From a virus: 25,526 nt of DNA. Shown one piece after another: positions 14,540-22,211 of this stretch (its first letter is position 1; every line of letters begins with the position of its first letter). A model generated the notes under the pieces. It made no database searches, was not told the DNA's origin, and worked only from the letters and a program-made list of their open reading frames with translations. Position numbers and translations under genes: made by a program. Location of the stretch: positions 1-25,526 of the IMG/VR virus record IMGVR_UViG_3300034102_003108; one strand, given 5' to 3'.

Positions 14540-15495
14540 AGGCCACTCCCTACCGCACCGTCCGCGATGGCGTGATCTCCCGCATGGGCATTGATCCCGA
14601 CCAGCCGCTCATGGCCTCGCAGGCCACGGCGCTCGCGGAGTATCTCACCACCGCTGCCGCCACCGCTTGGACCTTCTTTGATTGGCCCGAGGTTTATTTG
14701 ACTGAGGCCCGAACGCCTGCGGGCGATGGATTCCAGACCGGCGTCTACACCTACGAGTCCGACTATGTGGGAACCACCTCCTATATTGGCCGCGCTGTGC
14801 AGGGCTCGCAATTTTCGGACCCTGTGTGGCGAATCAAGCGCGTCACCACGACCGCTGCGGGCGATCTTCTGAATATCGACACCGCCGTGAATGTCGCGTG
14901 GGACGACCGCACGACCGCGACCTACATCGAGACCAGCGCGAATGAAGCCGCCGAGGATGAGTTCCCCTACATTCCGCTTGTTGCGCAAGGTCTGAAACCT
15001 ATCGGAACGGTGCTGAAAATCTACGACCGCAATCCTCACGAATGCGGTTCACAGCCACTCACGAAGACCTTTTGCCATGTCGTCACCGACGACCGCATCC
15101 TCATCACCGATACCAGCTACACGGCGGGCGAGCCGGTCTGGGTCGAGTTCTCACTGCCTCAGCCCCGCTTCATTTCGACCGCTTTCAACTCCTCCACCGC
15201 CTACTCTGCTGGCGATCTCGTTTACTACAACACCACCGGCGACTGCTACGAAGCCCTCGCCGACACAACCGGCAATCTCCCGACGAATGAGGAGTTCTGG
15301 CTGCGCCATCGCATCCCCGCCTTCCTCGCTGATTACCTTAAATTTTACGCACTCGCTGAAACCCTTTCCGAGGACGGCCAGATGGACAAAGCCAACTACC
15401 AGTTCGCCCGCGCCGAAGGCATCTTGCAGCAACGAATGGACGACGCCTGGCTGCGCAAAGGCGAGGTCCGACGCTACTCCGCTTCGTTCCAATAA
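14536..15495 (+). CDS. Head-tail connector-like protein with carbohydrate-binding-like insert
   Basis: The 319-aa protein follows the portal with a 4-base overlap. The N- and C-terminal parts are helical (SRMGIDPDQPLMASQAT; DYLKFYALAETLSEDGQMDKANYQFARAEGIL). They resemble adaptor proteins that extend the portal in short-tailed phages. Residues about 218-256 (STAYSAGDLVYYNTTGDCYE to EEFW255) match the small chitin/cellulose-binding-module pattern (Y-S-x-G-D-x-V-x-Y...Y-x-A...W). Such a module may bind surface sugar. It also forms similar decorations in other phage tail proteins. The adaptor role is inferred from position and helices. Confidence 0.65.
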   Translation: MKATPYRTVRDGVISRMGIDPDQPLMASQATALAEYLTTAAATAWTFFDWPEVYLTEARTPAGDGFQTGVYTYESDYVGTTSYIGRAVQGSQFSDPVWRIKRVTTTAAGDLLNIDTAVNVAWDDRTTATYIETSANEAAEDEFPYIPLVAQGLKPIGTVLKIYDRNPHECGSQPLTKTFCHVVTDDRILITDTSYTAGEPVWVEFSLPQPRFISTAFNSSTAYSAGDLVYYNTTGDCYEALADTTGNLPTNEEFWLRHRIPAFLADYLKFYALAETLSEDGQMDKANYQFARAEGILQQRMDDAWLRKGEVRRYSASFQ

Positions 15496-15535
15496 TCACC
15501 CCCTTGACACCCCTCCCGATAATTAAATTAACGAC

Positions 15536-15832
15536 ATGAGCAACCCCACAATTCAGATCGCCGCACGCAACACCTCGGGCATTGTCCAGCCCGTCCAAGC
15601 CACACCAGATGGGGCTCTGCGGGTGAGCACAGGTTTTCCGACTCCCGCTTATACGAAGTATGAAAATGTTCGTTTCACATCCCCCGCGACGAACAACACA
15701 AGCTATGTCGATTTCACTTTCAACGGCACATCGGTAGCCCGAATCGTGAATACCTATTTCGGAGCAAATCCTCCCACCGCCGACAACGCGGAGATCCGCA
15801 GCGTCGAGATCAAATTCCCGCCCTACACTTAA
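15536..15832 (+). CDS. Small beta-rich virion-associated protein, 98 aa
   Basis: The protein is rich in Thr, Asn and Ser with beta-type patterns (VQATPDGALRVSTG, TSYVDFTFNGTSVARIVN). No family is recognised. It lies 40 bases after the connector gene in an A/T-rich leader. It shares one base with the next start (TAATG). Position suggests a minor tail or head protein. Confidence 0.55.
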   Translation: MSNPTIQIAARNTSGIVQPVQATPDGALRVSTGFPTPAYTKYENVRFTSPATNNTSYVDFTFNGTSVARIVNTYFGANPPTADNAEIRSVEIKFPPYT

Positions 15833-16098
15833 TGTCGCAGGTTTTTTTCAATCCCTTTTCCGGCGCGGCGCAAAACATCGCTCTGCCCCAGCTCGACTCA
15901 GCGGGCCAGATCAGTGGCTCGATGATCCCTGACGACTTCGACGATGTGCAAGCCTTCCCGACCCTCGAAGACTTCCCAAACCCCGGCACCGTAGCCCGCA
16001 TCTATTTTCCCGCAGATACCAACATCCCCCACCGTTGGGATCCGGACACACTTTCCTACAAACCCATCTCGTCCGACACGGACGGCGGTGAGTTTTAG
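15832..16098 (+). CDS. Small hypothetical protein, 88 aa, probable virion or fibre-base protein
   Basis: The start is coupled to the previous stop by TAATG. The sequence has QVFFNPFSG, LDSAGQISGSMIPD and the IYFPADTNIPHRWD segment. The last resembles short motifs that appear in phage fibre or tail proteins ('time-to-render' type tags), but I cannot assign a family. Its closeness to the following fibre gene suggests a tail-tip role. Confidence 0.55.
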   Translation: MSQVFFNPFSGAAQNIALPQLDSAGQISGSMIPDDFDDVQAFPTLEDFPNPGTVARIYFPADTNIPHRWDPDTLSYKPISSDTDGGEF

Positions 16099-16136
16099 GA
16101 CAACCCCGCAGAACAACCAAACACCCCCAAAACACC

Positions 16137-16982
16137 ATGCCAAATACCCTTCGCATCAAACGCCGCTTAACCGGTGCCTCAGGCGCTCCCTCCAGTCTTG
16201 CTGTAGGTGAGTTGGCCTATTCAAAAGTAGACAACAAACTTTGGATCGGTCTTGACGACCAAATCAAAGTCCTCGCCGGTGAGGGCCATTTTGCCACAAA
16301 CGCAAACCTCGCCTCCGAAGTCAGCACGCTGAACTTGAGCATCAGCGGTGAAGCCGACCGCGCCACCGCAGCGGAAGCCGCGCTCGGCGTTCGCATTGAC
16401 AATGTTCTCAGCAATGTCACTCCCGGCTCGCTCGATTCGTTGACGGAAGTGGTCGCCGCCTTCGAGGCCGCCGACAGCAACCTCAACGGTGCGATCACCT
16501 CCCTCGCCAACAGCGCCTCTTCGGCACTGAATGCTGAGATTTCCCGCGCCACCGCAGCCGAAGGCGTCATCGCCGCCGGTCTCGCTCAAGAGCTTCTTGA
16601 CCGTGCCGCCGCCGACACCACCCTCCAGGGCAACATCAACACCGTTGCAGGCAATCTCTCGACCGAGACATCGGCCCGCCAAGCGGCTGACACCACGCTC
16701 CAGTCGAACATCGACAGCGAAGCCAGCACCCGTGCTTCGGCCATCAGCGCCCTCGATAGCCGAGTGGTCGCGCTCGAAGGTGCCTCCGCCGACGCCCGCC
16801 TCGACGAGGTGGAGTCCGACATTGCTGCCATCGAATCCGCCGCGACAGCCTTGACTGGCCGCGTCTCCAGCTTGGAGACCACCGCAGCCGGACTCGGCAC
16901 CATGTCCACGCAGAATGCCAACAATGTCGCCATCACTGGCGGCACCATCGAAGGCATCGAGCTGGACGGCGGCAGCTTCTAA
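16137..16982 (+). CDS. Coiled-coil tail fibre protein
   Basis: The 281-aa protein has an N-terminal attachment-like motif, LRIKRRLTGASGAPSSLAVG then ELAYSKVDNKLWIG, common in phage fibres. It is followed by a long Ala-rich trimeric coiled coil. Repeated elements include ATAAEAAL/ATAAEGVI and two AADTTLQ-N-I copies at about 160-190. The end NANNVAITGGTIEGIELDGGSF (in parts) is a classic fibre C-terminal motif. The fibre probably contributes to host contact. A related N-terminal motif opens the gene at 17080. Confidence 0.75.
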   Translation: MPNTLRIKRRLTGASGAPSSLAVGELAYSKVDNKLWIGLDDQIKVLAGEGHFATNANLASEVSTLNLSISGEADRATAAEAALGVRIDNVLSNVTPGSLDSLTEVVAAFEAADSNLNGAITSLANSASSALNAEISRATAAEGVIAAGLAQELLDRAAADTTLQGNINTVAGNLSTETSARQAADTTLQSNIDSEASTRASAISALDSRVVALEGASADARLDEVESDIAAIESAATALTGRVSSLETTAAGLGTMSTQNANNVAITGGTIEGIELDGGSF

Positions 16983-17000
16983 AAGCTCCCTCCCCCCACA

Positions 17001-17031
17001 GCGGCGGTGCGGTTCCAGCCCGCGCCGCCGC
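17001..17031 (+). other. GC-rich hairpin after the fibre gene
   Basis: GCGGCGGTGC (17001-17010) pairs with GCGCCGCCGC (17022-17031), with one G-U pair. No T-run follows, so it may slow transcription or protect a 3' end rather than terminate. Confidence 0.45.
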
Positions 17032-17044
17032 AACGGGGCCACTG

Positions 17045-17067
17045 CTTAAAACTTAATCCTTAAAACT
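17045..17067 (+). repeat. 23-bp AT-rich repeat, copy 1
   Basis: A 23-base stretch built from TTAAAACTTAA blocks matches exactly 20629-20651. Both copies lie just upstream of a gene start. Confidence 0.85.
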
Positions 17068-17079
17068 TAAAACTTCTCC

Positions 17080-17448
17080 ATGGCCACGGTCCTCAAGCTC
17101 CTCCGCAGCACGGTAGCAGGCCGAGTCCCCACCGCCGCGCAAGTGGCCGAAGGGAGCCTCGCCCTCAACCTCGCCGACCGGCGCTTGTATTCCAAGGACC
17201 ACACCGGAGAAGTCTTCCGCCTCGCCCGCCCCCGCGACCCCAGCGACTACCTGCAACTCTCCGCCACCGATGGCACGACCCTCTACATGGGCCGCCTCGC
17301 CTGGGCCGACTACCCCGCCACCGGCCCAGCCGAGGACGCCCCATCCTGGACCATCTACCGCATCACCACCGACGCCGCAGGCACCACATCCCAAGAATCC
17401 TCCGCCACCGGAGCGTGGTCTTCCAAAACCTCCCTCCAATTTTCTTAA
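17080..17448 (+). CDS. Fibre-like protein with shared N-terminal motif, 122 aa
   Basis: The start LKLLRSTVAGRVPTAAQVAEG then SLALNLADRRLYSKD parallels the opening of the fibre at 16137 (R-x-T-x-x-x-x-P-x-x-x-x-G-E-L-A-x-x-x-x-x-x-x-L-W). The rest is a short beta-like domain (YRITTDAAGTTSQESSATGAWSS). It probably adds to the tail-fibre apparatus, either as a base protein or a truncated fibre. The gene stands alone, with an AT-rich repeat upstream and 20 bases before the next gene. Confidence 0.6.
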   Translation: MATVLKLLRSTVAGRVPTAAQVAEGSLALNLADRRLYSKDHTGEVFRLARPRDPSDYLQLSATDGTTLYMGRLAWADYPATGPAEDAPSWTIYRITTDAAGTTSQESSATGAWSSKTSLQFS

Positions 17449-17468
17449 ACCTCAAATCCAACACCACC

Positions 17469-17750
17469 ATGATCGCAACCAATCCCATCACCATCGACGG
17501 CAAAACCTACCCGAAACTCTCTCTCAGTCTGGCCATATCGGGCCGGTATCTGGGCGACGGCTCTTCAGACGCCAATGTCGCCATGCGCCTCGTCCCGACG
17601 CGCATTGAGAATGGCGAGGTCATCACCGCAGACGAAGCCGCAATCGGCATCGCGCTTGGTTCACTCACAGGTGCAGACGAAGCCACCCAGCAAGCGGTGA
17701 GCGCGATCCAATCCGCACTCCAGACCTACATCCAAGCGAAAGGACTCTAA
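17469..17750 (+). CDS. Small virion-associated protein, 93 aa
   Basis: I start at ATG 17469; the open frame to 17415 overlaps the previous gene. The N-terminal half is beta-rich (PITIDGKTYPKLSLSLAISG, VAMRLVPTRIENGE). The C-terminal half is helical (DEATQQAVSAIQSALQTYIQAK). Similar small proteins are common next to phage fibre genes, but no function is assigned. It ends 3 bases before the large fibre gene. Confidence 0.55.
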   Translation: MIATNPITIDGKTYPKLSLSLAISGRYLGDGSSDANVAMRLVPTRIENGEVITADEAAIGIALGSLTGADEATQQAVSAIQSALQTYIQAKGL

Positions 17751-17753
17751 GCC

Positions 17754-20075
17754 ATGGCTACCTACTACGCCCGCAAGGCAGGAAACATTAACGCCACCGA
17801 TGTCTGGGCGACCGCGCCCGGCGGCACGGCATCAGCGGTCACATTCGCCAGTGGCGATGTCCTCGTCTCAAACTCCTTTGCCATCGCCATCAATGTCTCG
17901 ACCGACCTCGGAGGCTCCGGCCAACTGCGAAACGACACTTTCGGGGGTGCCACAGCAGGCGGCACATTTACACTCGCCGCTGGCTTGACTCTGACCGCCA
18001 ACATTTTGCAAAATAATGTAATCGGCGGAGCGACCGTTGTCACCTGCACATTTAACGCACCGCTTTCCGCCTCGATTGTGGGCAATGTGACCTCGCCAGT
18101 TAATACGAGTGGCAACAACCGCCCGGTAAGCCTTACTGGAAGTGGCACGCTGAATTTTACCGGCAACGCAACGGGGGATGTGCGTGTCGGCGGCGTAGGC
18201 GGGGCGATTGGCAATACCGCTGGGGGAACAATCAATTTTGTCGGCACGGCTACTGGCGGCGGCGGAGCTTCAGGCTATGCACTTGAAAATGCCGGTGCCG
18301 GCACGATCAACATCACGGGCAACTGCCTCGGAGCAACCGGTGCCGCTGTGCAAAACGCCGCCGGTGGCACGATCAACATTACCGGGAATGCAACCGGCGG
18401 AAGTGCATCAGGTGGCAGTGGCGTAAATAATGCTGCTGGGGGAGTTATTGCCATTACCGGCAATGCAACCGGCGGTGTCTCTGGTCCTGGCGTCACAAAC
18501 GCGTCCAGCGGGTCTGTCACCGCCACCCGCGCCGTAGGTAATGGATTTGGCTTAGGCTCGGTCGGTCTCACTGCGGCTCCCGGCATTGCCAATAGTGGGA
18601 ATGCAGGAGTAGTCGAGGTCCGCGAATTAGAATATGGCCTCCGCGGGATGTCACCCGTCACCGGATTCGTCCGCCTCAAAAAGGACTCGCTCAACCAAGC
18701 GATTTTTAATTGGGTCGATACCGGCGCTGCAAAAATACTTGTGGACGCAACGCAAGGCGAAATGCCAGCGGTCGGCAATGTCCGCCTCGGCGTGAGCTAC
18801 GCGAGCGGCGCGTTGACCGGCACCTGCGCCGTGCCTAGCCCTGCAACGGTGGCAACCGGAGTCCCTATTGATGCCACCGTTGGCACGGCAGCACTCAGCG
18901 TGGGCGATGTTGCCGCAGCCGTGTGGGGAGCGGCCAGCCGCACCATCACCGGCGGAACGGTCGATACCCTCACCAACCCGCCAATCGTCCCAACGGTTGT
19001 CCAAATCCGTGAGGAAATGGATTCCAACTCCACCAAGCTCGCCAACCTCGATGCTTCCGTGTCGAGCCGTTTGGCCTCGGCGTCTTACACAGCCCCAGCG
19101 AACTCGGACATCTCGGCAATCAAGGCCAAAACCGACAACTTGCCAGCAAGCCCTGCAGCCGTCAGCGACATACCAACCGCCGACATCGCCGCCATCAAGG
19201 CCTCCACAGACAATCTCCCAAGCGACCCCGCAGATCAAAGCCTCGTCGAGTCCGCCATCTCCGCCCTCTCGATCCCGACCGCCGCCTCGGTAGCCTCAGC
19301 CGTCCGCACAGAGCTGACCGAACTCAGCAATCTCGACGCCTCCGTGTCGAGCAGGCTGGCCGGTTCGGCATACACCGCGCCAAGCACGCCACCAACAGCC
19401 GGAGACATCGCCTCGGCAGTATGGGCCGCCGCAGACAAGACAGGCTACAGCCTCACCAGCGCCGAACGCTCGGCCATTGCCGCCGCCGTCGAGGCCTCCA
19501 TCCTCAACGAAGGCGATGGACAAGCCGTTCTGAACGCCATCGTCGCCGCAATCGGAAACAGCAATGTTGACCAGATCGCCCTCGTCGCCGCGATCCGAGC
19601 GGACCTTGAGCGCACCGGCGGCAAGCTCATCAACCTCGATGCCACGATCTCCAGCCGCCTCGCATCGGCAGACTACAATGCACCGACCAGCGCGCCAACC
19701 GCGGCCAGCGTGGCAAATGCTGTGTGGAGCGCCGCCACGCGCACCACAACCGGCGGCACCGTGGACACGCTCACCAACGCCCCAGCATCAGTCACGCCAA
19801 CTGACATCTGGAGCCACGCCACCCGCACGCTCACCAGCGCCAGCGGCCCGACCGCCATCGAGATTCGCCAAGAACTCGATAGCAACTCGACCCAGCTCGC
19901 AGGGATCAAATCGAAGACCGACAATCTCCCCGCCTCGCCAGCCGCGACCGGAGACATCCCAAGCGCGAACATCTCGGCCATCAAAGCCAAGACGGATCTG
20001 CTCGAGACGACACGCCTCGCGCAATGCTCGACCGTGGCCACCACCGGAGCGCAGCTCGCCGCCGCCCTCAGCTAA
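17754..20075 (+). CDS. Large repeat-rich tail fibre/adhesin, 773 aa
   Basis: The protein is a mosaic of low-complexity modules. Residues 1-130 are beta-rich. About 133-260 is built from units of 22-26 residues around TINITGNATGG, suggesting a beta-helix or beta-prism. About 400-760 combines three copies of an 18-residue unit (NLDASVSSRLAS-x-x-Y-x-A-P), copies of IKAKTDNLPASPA, and two VW-x-AA-x-RT-x-TGGTVDTLTN copies. These look like trimeric stalk segments. Ser/Thr/Ala/Gly content is very high and no enzyme motif is seen. It is a likely receptor-binding fibre. The coding sequence is followed 2 bases later by the lysis genes. Confidence 0.75.
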   Translation: MATYYARKAGNINATDVWATAPGGTASAVTFASGDVLVSNSFAIAINVSTDLGGSGQLRNDTFGGATAGGTFTLAAGLTLTANILQNNVIGGATVVTCTFNAPLSASIVGNVTSPVNTSGNNRPVSLTGSGTLNFTGNATGDVRVGGVGGAIGNTAGGTINFVGTATGGGGASGYALENAGAGTINITGNCLGATGAAVQNAAGGTINITGNATGGSASGGSGVNNAAGGVIAITGNATGGVSGPGVTNASSGSVTATRAVGNGFGLGSVGLTAAPGIANSGNAGVVEVRELEYGLRGMSPVTGFVRLKKDSLNQAIFNWVDTGAAKILVDATQGEMPAVGNVRLGVSYASGALTGTCAVPSPATVATGVPIDATVGTAALSVGDVAAAVWGAASRTITGGTVDTLTNPPIVPTVVQIREEMDSNSTKLANLDASVSSRLASASYTAPANSDISAIKAKTDNLPASPAAVSDIPTADIAAIKASTDNLPSDPADQSLVESAISALSIPTAASVASAVRTELTELSNLDASVSSRLAGSAYTAPSTPPTAGDIASAVWAAADKTGYSLTSAERSAIAAAVEASILNEGDGQAVLNAIVAAIGNSNVDQIALVAAIRADLERTGGKLINLDATISSRLASADYNAPTSAPTAASVANAVWSAATRTTTGGTVDTLTNAPASVTPTDIWSHATRTLTSASGPTAIEIRQELDSNSTQLAGIKSKTDNLPASPAATGDIPSANISAIKAKTDLLETTRLAQCSTVATTGAQLAAALS
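18150..18530 (+). repeat. Tandem beta-repeat (TINITGNATGG type), about six units
   Basis: Units begin at residues 133, 159, 184, 206, 231 and 254 of the fibre. They share T-I-N-I-T-G-N-A-T-G-G or close variants, with 22-26 residues between starts. They likely form a stacked beta structure. Confidence 0.75.
19044..19685 (+). repeat. Three spaced copies of an 18-residue fibre stalk unit
   Basis: NLDASVSSRLASASYTAP at 19044-19097 recurs at 19329-19382 and, diverged, at 19632-19685. Spacings are 285 and 303 bases. Related IKAKTDNLP segments lie between and after them. Confidence 0.8.
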
Positions 20076-20077
20076 CA

Positions 20078-20269
20078 ATGGACACGCACCAAGCCGCCGC
20101 TTCCTTCACCGGCCTCGTCGCTACGGCGACGGGGCTCACGGTGTCGCTGCTCCCGGAGATAGAAGCCTGGCTGCGCATTGCCTCGCTGCTCATCGGCTGT
20201 GCCGTTGGCTTGGCGTCCTTCGCAGTCATCGTCCGCAACTGGACCAAAAACCACCATCCCCATGAATAA
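20078..20269 (+). CDS. Small membrane protein, holin candidate 1 (63 aa)
   Basis: I start at ATG 20078, since the longer frame lies inside the fibre gene. There are two hydrophobic segments, about 9-25 (FTGLVATATGLTVSLL) and 33-51 (IASLLIGCAVGLASFAVIV), and a charged tail (RNWTKNHHPHE). Size and two membrane spans match class II-type holins that open the inner membrane for lysis. It overlaps the next small membrane gene by 8 bases and stands upstream of the lipoprotein and endolysin genes. Confidence 0.6.
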   Translation: MDTHQAAASFTGLVATATGLTVSLLPEIEAWLRIASLLIGCAVGLASFAVIVRNWTKNHHPHE

Positions 20270-20429
20270 CCTCCTCGCCCGTCTCAAAGAGCCCTCCACC
20301 TTTCGCGGCCTTGCCATCCTTGCCGGACTCGGCGGCATCGCCGTTGACCCCGCCCAGGTCAACGCCATCGCGGCCGCCGTGGCAGCAATCATCGCGCTCA
20401 TCGAAGTCTTCCGCAAGGAAACGAAATGA
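20262..20429 (+). CDS. Small membrane protein, holin candidate 2 (55 aa)
   Basis: I start at ATG 20262, preferred over the longer frame from 20178, which overlaps the previous gene. The sequence LLARLKEPSTFRGLAILAGLGGIAV then NAIAAAVAAIIALIEVFRKE has one short and one longer hydrophobic segment. The KEPSTFRGL start is frequent in phage holin-like membrane proteins. It overlaps the lipoprotein gene by ATGA. Either this or the preceding protein may be the holin; the other could be an antiholin. Which one is not decided by the sequence. Confidence 0.6.
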   Translation: MNNLLARLKEPSTFRGLAILAGLGGIAVDPAQVNAIAAAVAAIIALIEVFRKETK

Positions 20430-20590
20430 TCCCTCCCTCCCAGATCGTGACCGGCCTCATTGCGACGGCCTTTGCTGTCGGTGCGCTCCTGCTTCTGAGC
20501 GGGTGCAGCACGCTGGGCATCTCGCTCCAGACGGACTACGGGCAATTCAGCTACACGCTGCCCGAGGTGCCAGCCCTCAAGGATAAATAA
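20426..20590 (+). CDS. Short lipoprotein, 54 aa, possible outer spanin
   Basis: The ATG overlaps the upstream stop as ATGA. The protein has a hydrophobic signal (TGLIATAFAVGALLLL) and a perfect lipobox LSGC with C27, followed by STLGISLQTDYGQFSY. It would be processed by signal peptidase II, leaving a mature lipid-anchored peptide of about 28 residues. Small phage lipoproteins between holin and endolysin are often Rz1-like outer spanins. No inner-spanin partner is obvious, so the role is inferred. Phage tail-fibre-associated lipoproteins are the alternative. Confidence 0.65.
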   Translation: MIPPSQIVTGLIATAFAVGALLLLSGCSTLGISLQTDYGQFSYTLPEVPALKDK

Positions 20591-20591
20591 C

Positions 20592-20616
20592 CACAGAGGA
20601 CACAGAGAGCACAGAG
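20592..20616 (+). repeat. Three CACAGAG copies at 9-bp spacing
   Basis: CACAGAG starts at 20592, 20601 and 20610, just after the lipoprotein stop. I recall repeats of this ACAGAGG type from intergenic regions of some bacterial genomes. It may be host-derived. Confidence 0.6.
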
Positions 20617-20628
20617 GGAGCCTTAAAA

Positions 20629-20651
20629 CTTAAAACTTAATCCTTAAAACT
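20629..20651 (+). repeat. 23-bp AT-rich repeat, copy 2
   Basis: Exact match to 17045-17067, ending 4 bases before the endolysin start. An extra TTAAAACT block precedes it. Confidence 0.85.
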
Positions 20652-20655
20652 CCCC

Positions 20656-21201
20656 ATGCTCCCCCCGAGCCGCCCACAGCAAGCCAAATCCAAGACGCAA
20701 GCCCTGCTCACCAAGGCCCGCGTGGATGATGCCGTGGCGCTGGTGGGCATTCGCGGCTACTACCGAGACAGCATGGGAGTCCCAGGCGAGAACGACCGTG
20801 GCATCTACGACGACGCTATTTTCCTCGTCTCCCCAAACGCCTACGCGACCTTTAACGCCAACACCGATCCCTCGATCCGCCGCAAAGGCATCGCTGTTCT
20901 AAAGCCTGGCGTGCATCGCTACCGCAAGGGCAAGCATGGCCTCAGTAAGCCCGGCGGCGGCTATCCTGCCCTGCGCCCCGCGAACCCCGCCGAAGAACTC
21001 CCCGTGACCCGTGACGGCCAAGGCGACAGCATGGGCATCGCCATCAACATCCACAAAGGCGGCTATCGCACCACCAGCAGCGAAGGCTGCCAGACCATTT
21101 ACCCCAGCCAGTGGGAGTCTTTCATTTCCCTGGTCTATTCCGAAATGGACCGCGCCGGGCAGAAGACAATCCCTTACCTACTCACCGAGGAAGAAGTATA
21201 A
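20656..21201 (+). CDS. Putative endolysin, YkuD-like fold with His/Cys motif
   Basis: The 181-aa protein has IRGYYRDSMGVPGENDRGIYDD, then GVHRYRKGKHG, then NIHKGGYRTTSSEGCQTIYP, with H133 and C145 as candidate active-site pair. The H-x-G-G...S-E-G-C pattern resembles L,D-transpeptidase/YkuD-like domains and related phage wall-active proteins. The position after holin-like and lipoprotein genes supports a peptidoglycan-active lysis enzyme. The exact bond cut is unknown, and a transpeptidase-type activity is possible. There is no signal peptide, so it would need a holin. The end shares a base with the next start (TAATG). Confidence 0.6.
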   Translation: MLPPSRPQQAKSKTQALLTKARVDDAVALVGIRGYYRDSMGVPGENDRGIYDDAIFLVSPNAYATFNANTDPSIRRKGIAVLKPGVHRYRKGKHGLSKPGGGYPALRPANPAEELPVTRDGQGDSMGIAINIHKGGYRTTSSEGCQTIYPSQWESFISLVYSEMDRAGQKTIPYLLTEEEV

Positions 21202-22211
21202 TGAAAACATCATGGAGTTCCATAGCCCGCGAGCAAGCGGACAAAGCCCACAAGACAGAAGTCGATGCGCTCAAAGCCAAGCTCGCTCAATACCAAGCCA
21301 GCGTTGAAAGCCTGGAAAAGCAACTCGGCATCGCGCTCTCGCTCGGCAAGACACGCATTCGCCCGCATCCGCTCTCGGTCTCGATGAACGACAAGGCCGA
21401 AGCTGTCGCCATCGCGCTTGCCAGCGATTGGCATGTTGAGGAGACGGTTGAGGCGGCATCGGTCAACGGCCTCAACGAATACCGCCTGCCCATCGCCAAG
21501 ACTCGCATCGAGAAATTTTTCTCCACCATCGCCCGCCTAACGGAGATCGAGCGCCACGGTGCCAAGATCGACGACCTCATCCTCTGGCTCGGCGGCGATT
21601 TGATGACCGGCATGATCCACGAAGAACTCGCCGAATCGAACAGCAAAACCCCCACGCAAGTCATCCTCTGGCTCCAAGACCGCCTCGCCGACGGCCTCGC
21701 CACCCTCAAGCCCCACTTCAAGCGAATCCTCATCCCCACCAGCTACGGCAACCACGGCCGCACCACCATCAAGCCCCGCCACGCCACAGGTGCCGCGCAC
21801 TCTTACGAGTGGCTTCTCTACAAAATCCTCGAAGGCCGCTTCATCGATGACCAGCAGATCGAATTTCAAATCGCCGACAGCTACTTCAATTTCATGTCCG
21901 TCTTCGACCGCCGCCTGAGATTCCACCACGGCGACGGCCTCAAATACCAAGGCGGCATCGGCGGTCTCACCATCCCCACCGAAAAAGCCATCGCCAGTTG
22001 GAACAAATCCCCCAACCGCGCCGACCTCGACCTCTTCGGCCACTGGCACCAATACCAGCAATCCCGCACATGGCTCTGCAACGGCAGCCTCATCGGCTAC
22101 AACGCCTACGCCCTCAGCGTTGTCAAGGCCGCCTTCGAGCCCCCCACGCAGACCTACTTCCTCCTCGATAAGAAGCGCGGACGCACCATGACCTCCCCCA
22201 TCTACCTATGA
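21201..22211 (+). CDS. Calcineurin-like metallophosphoesterase
   Basis: The ATG at 21201 shares a base with the upstream stop; an open frame reaches to 21111 but overlaps the endolysin. In 336 aa all five metal motifs are visible: SD76-W-H78, GGD133, GN184H185, H243 (FHHGDG) and GH281WH283. Residues 15-45 form a coiled coil. Members of this superfamily cut DNA (SbcD/Mre11) or other phosphodiesters, and phages often encode one of unknown substrate. It is not beside replication genes here but between the lysis and tail genes, which is odd. It overlaps the next gene by 4 bases. Confidence 0.85.
   Translation: MKTSWSSIAREQADKAHKTEVDALKAKLAQYQASVESLEKQLGIALSLGKTRIRPHPLSVSMNDKAEAVAIALASDWHVEETVEAASVNGLNEYRLPIAKTRIEKFFSTIARLTEIERHGAKIDDLILWLGGDLMTGMIHEELAESNSKTPTQVILWLQDRLADGLATLKPHFKRILIPTSYGNHGRTTIKPRHATGAAHSYEWLLYKILEGRFIDDQQIEFQIADSYFNFMSVFDRRLRFHHGDGLKYQGGIGGLTIPTEKAIASWNKSPNRADLDLFGHWHQYQQSRTWLCNGSLIGYNAYALSVVKAAFEPPTQTYFLLDKKRGRTMTSPIYL

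Noticed and set aside
13779-14594. 271-aa + frame inside the portal gene
   Set aside because: Extreme Ser/Pro/Lys composition is a frame shadow of the GC-rich portal gene.
15504-15509. Perfect TTGACA box before the gene at 15536
   Set aside because: No -10 box at 16-18 bases; the best AT-rich hexamers lie 10-14 bases away and the start codon follows too closely.
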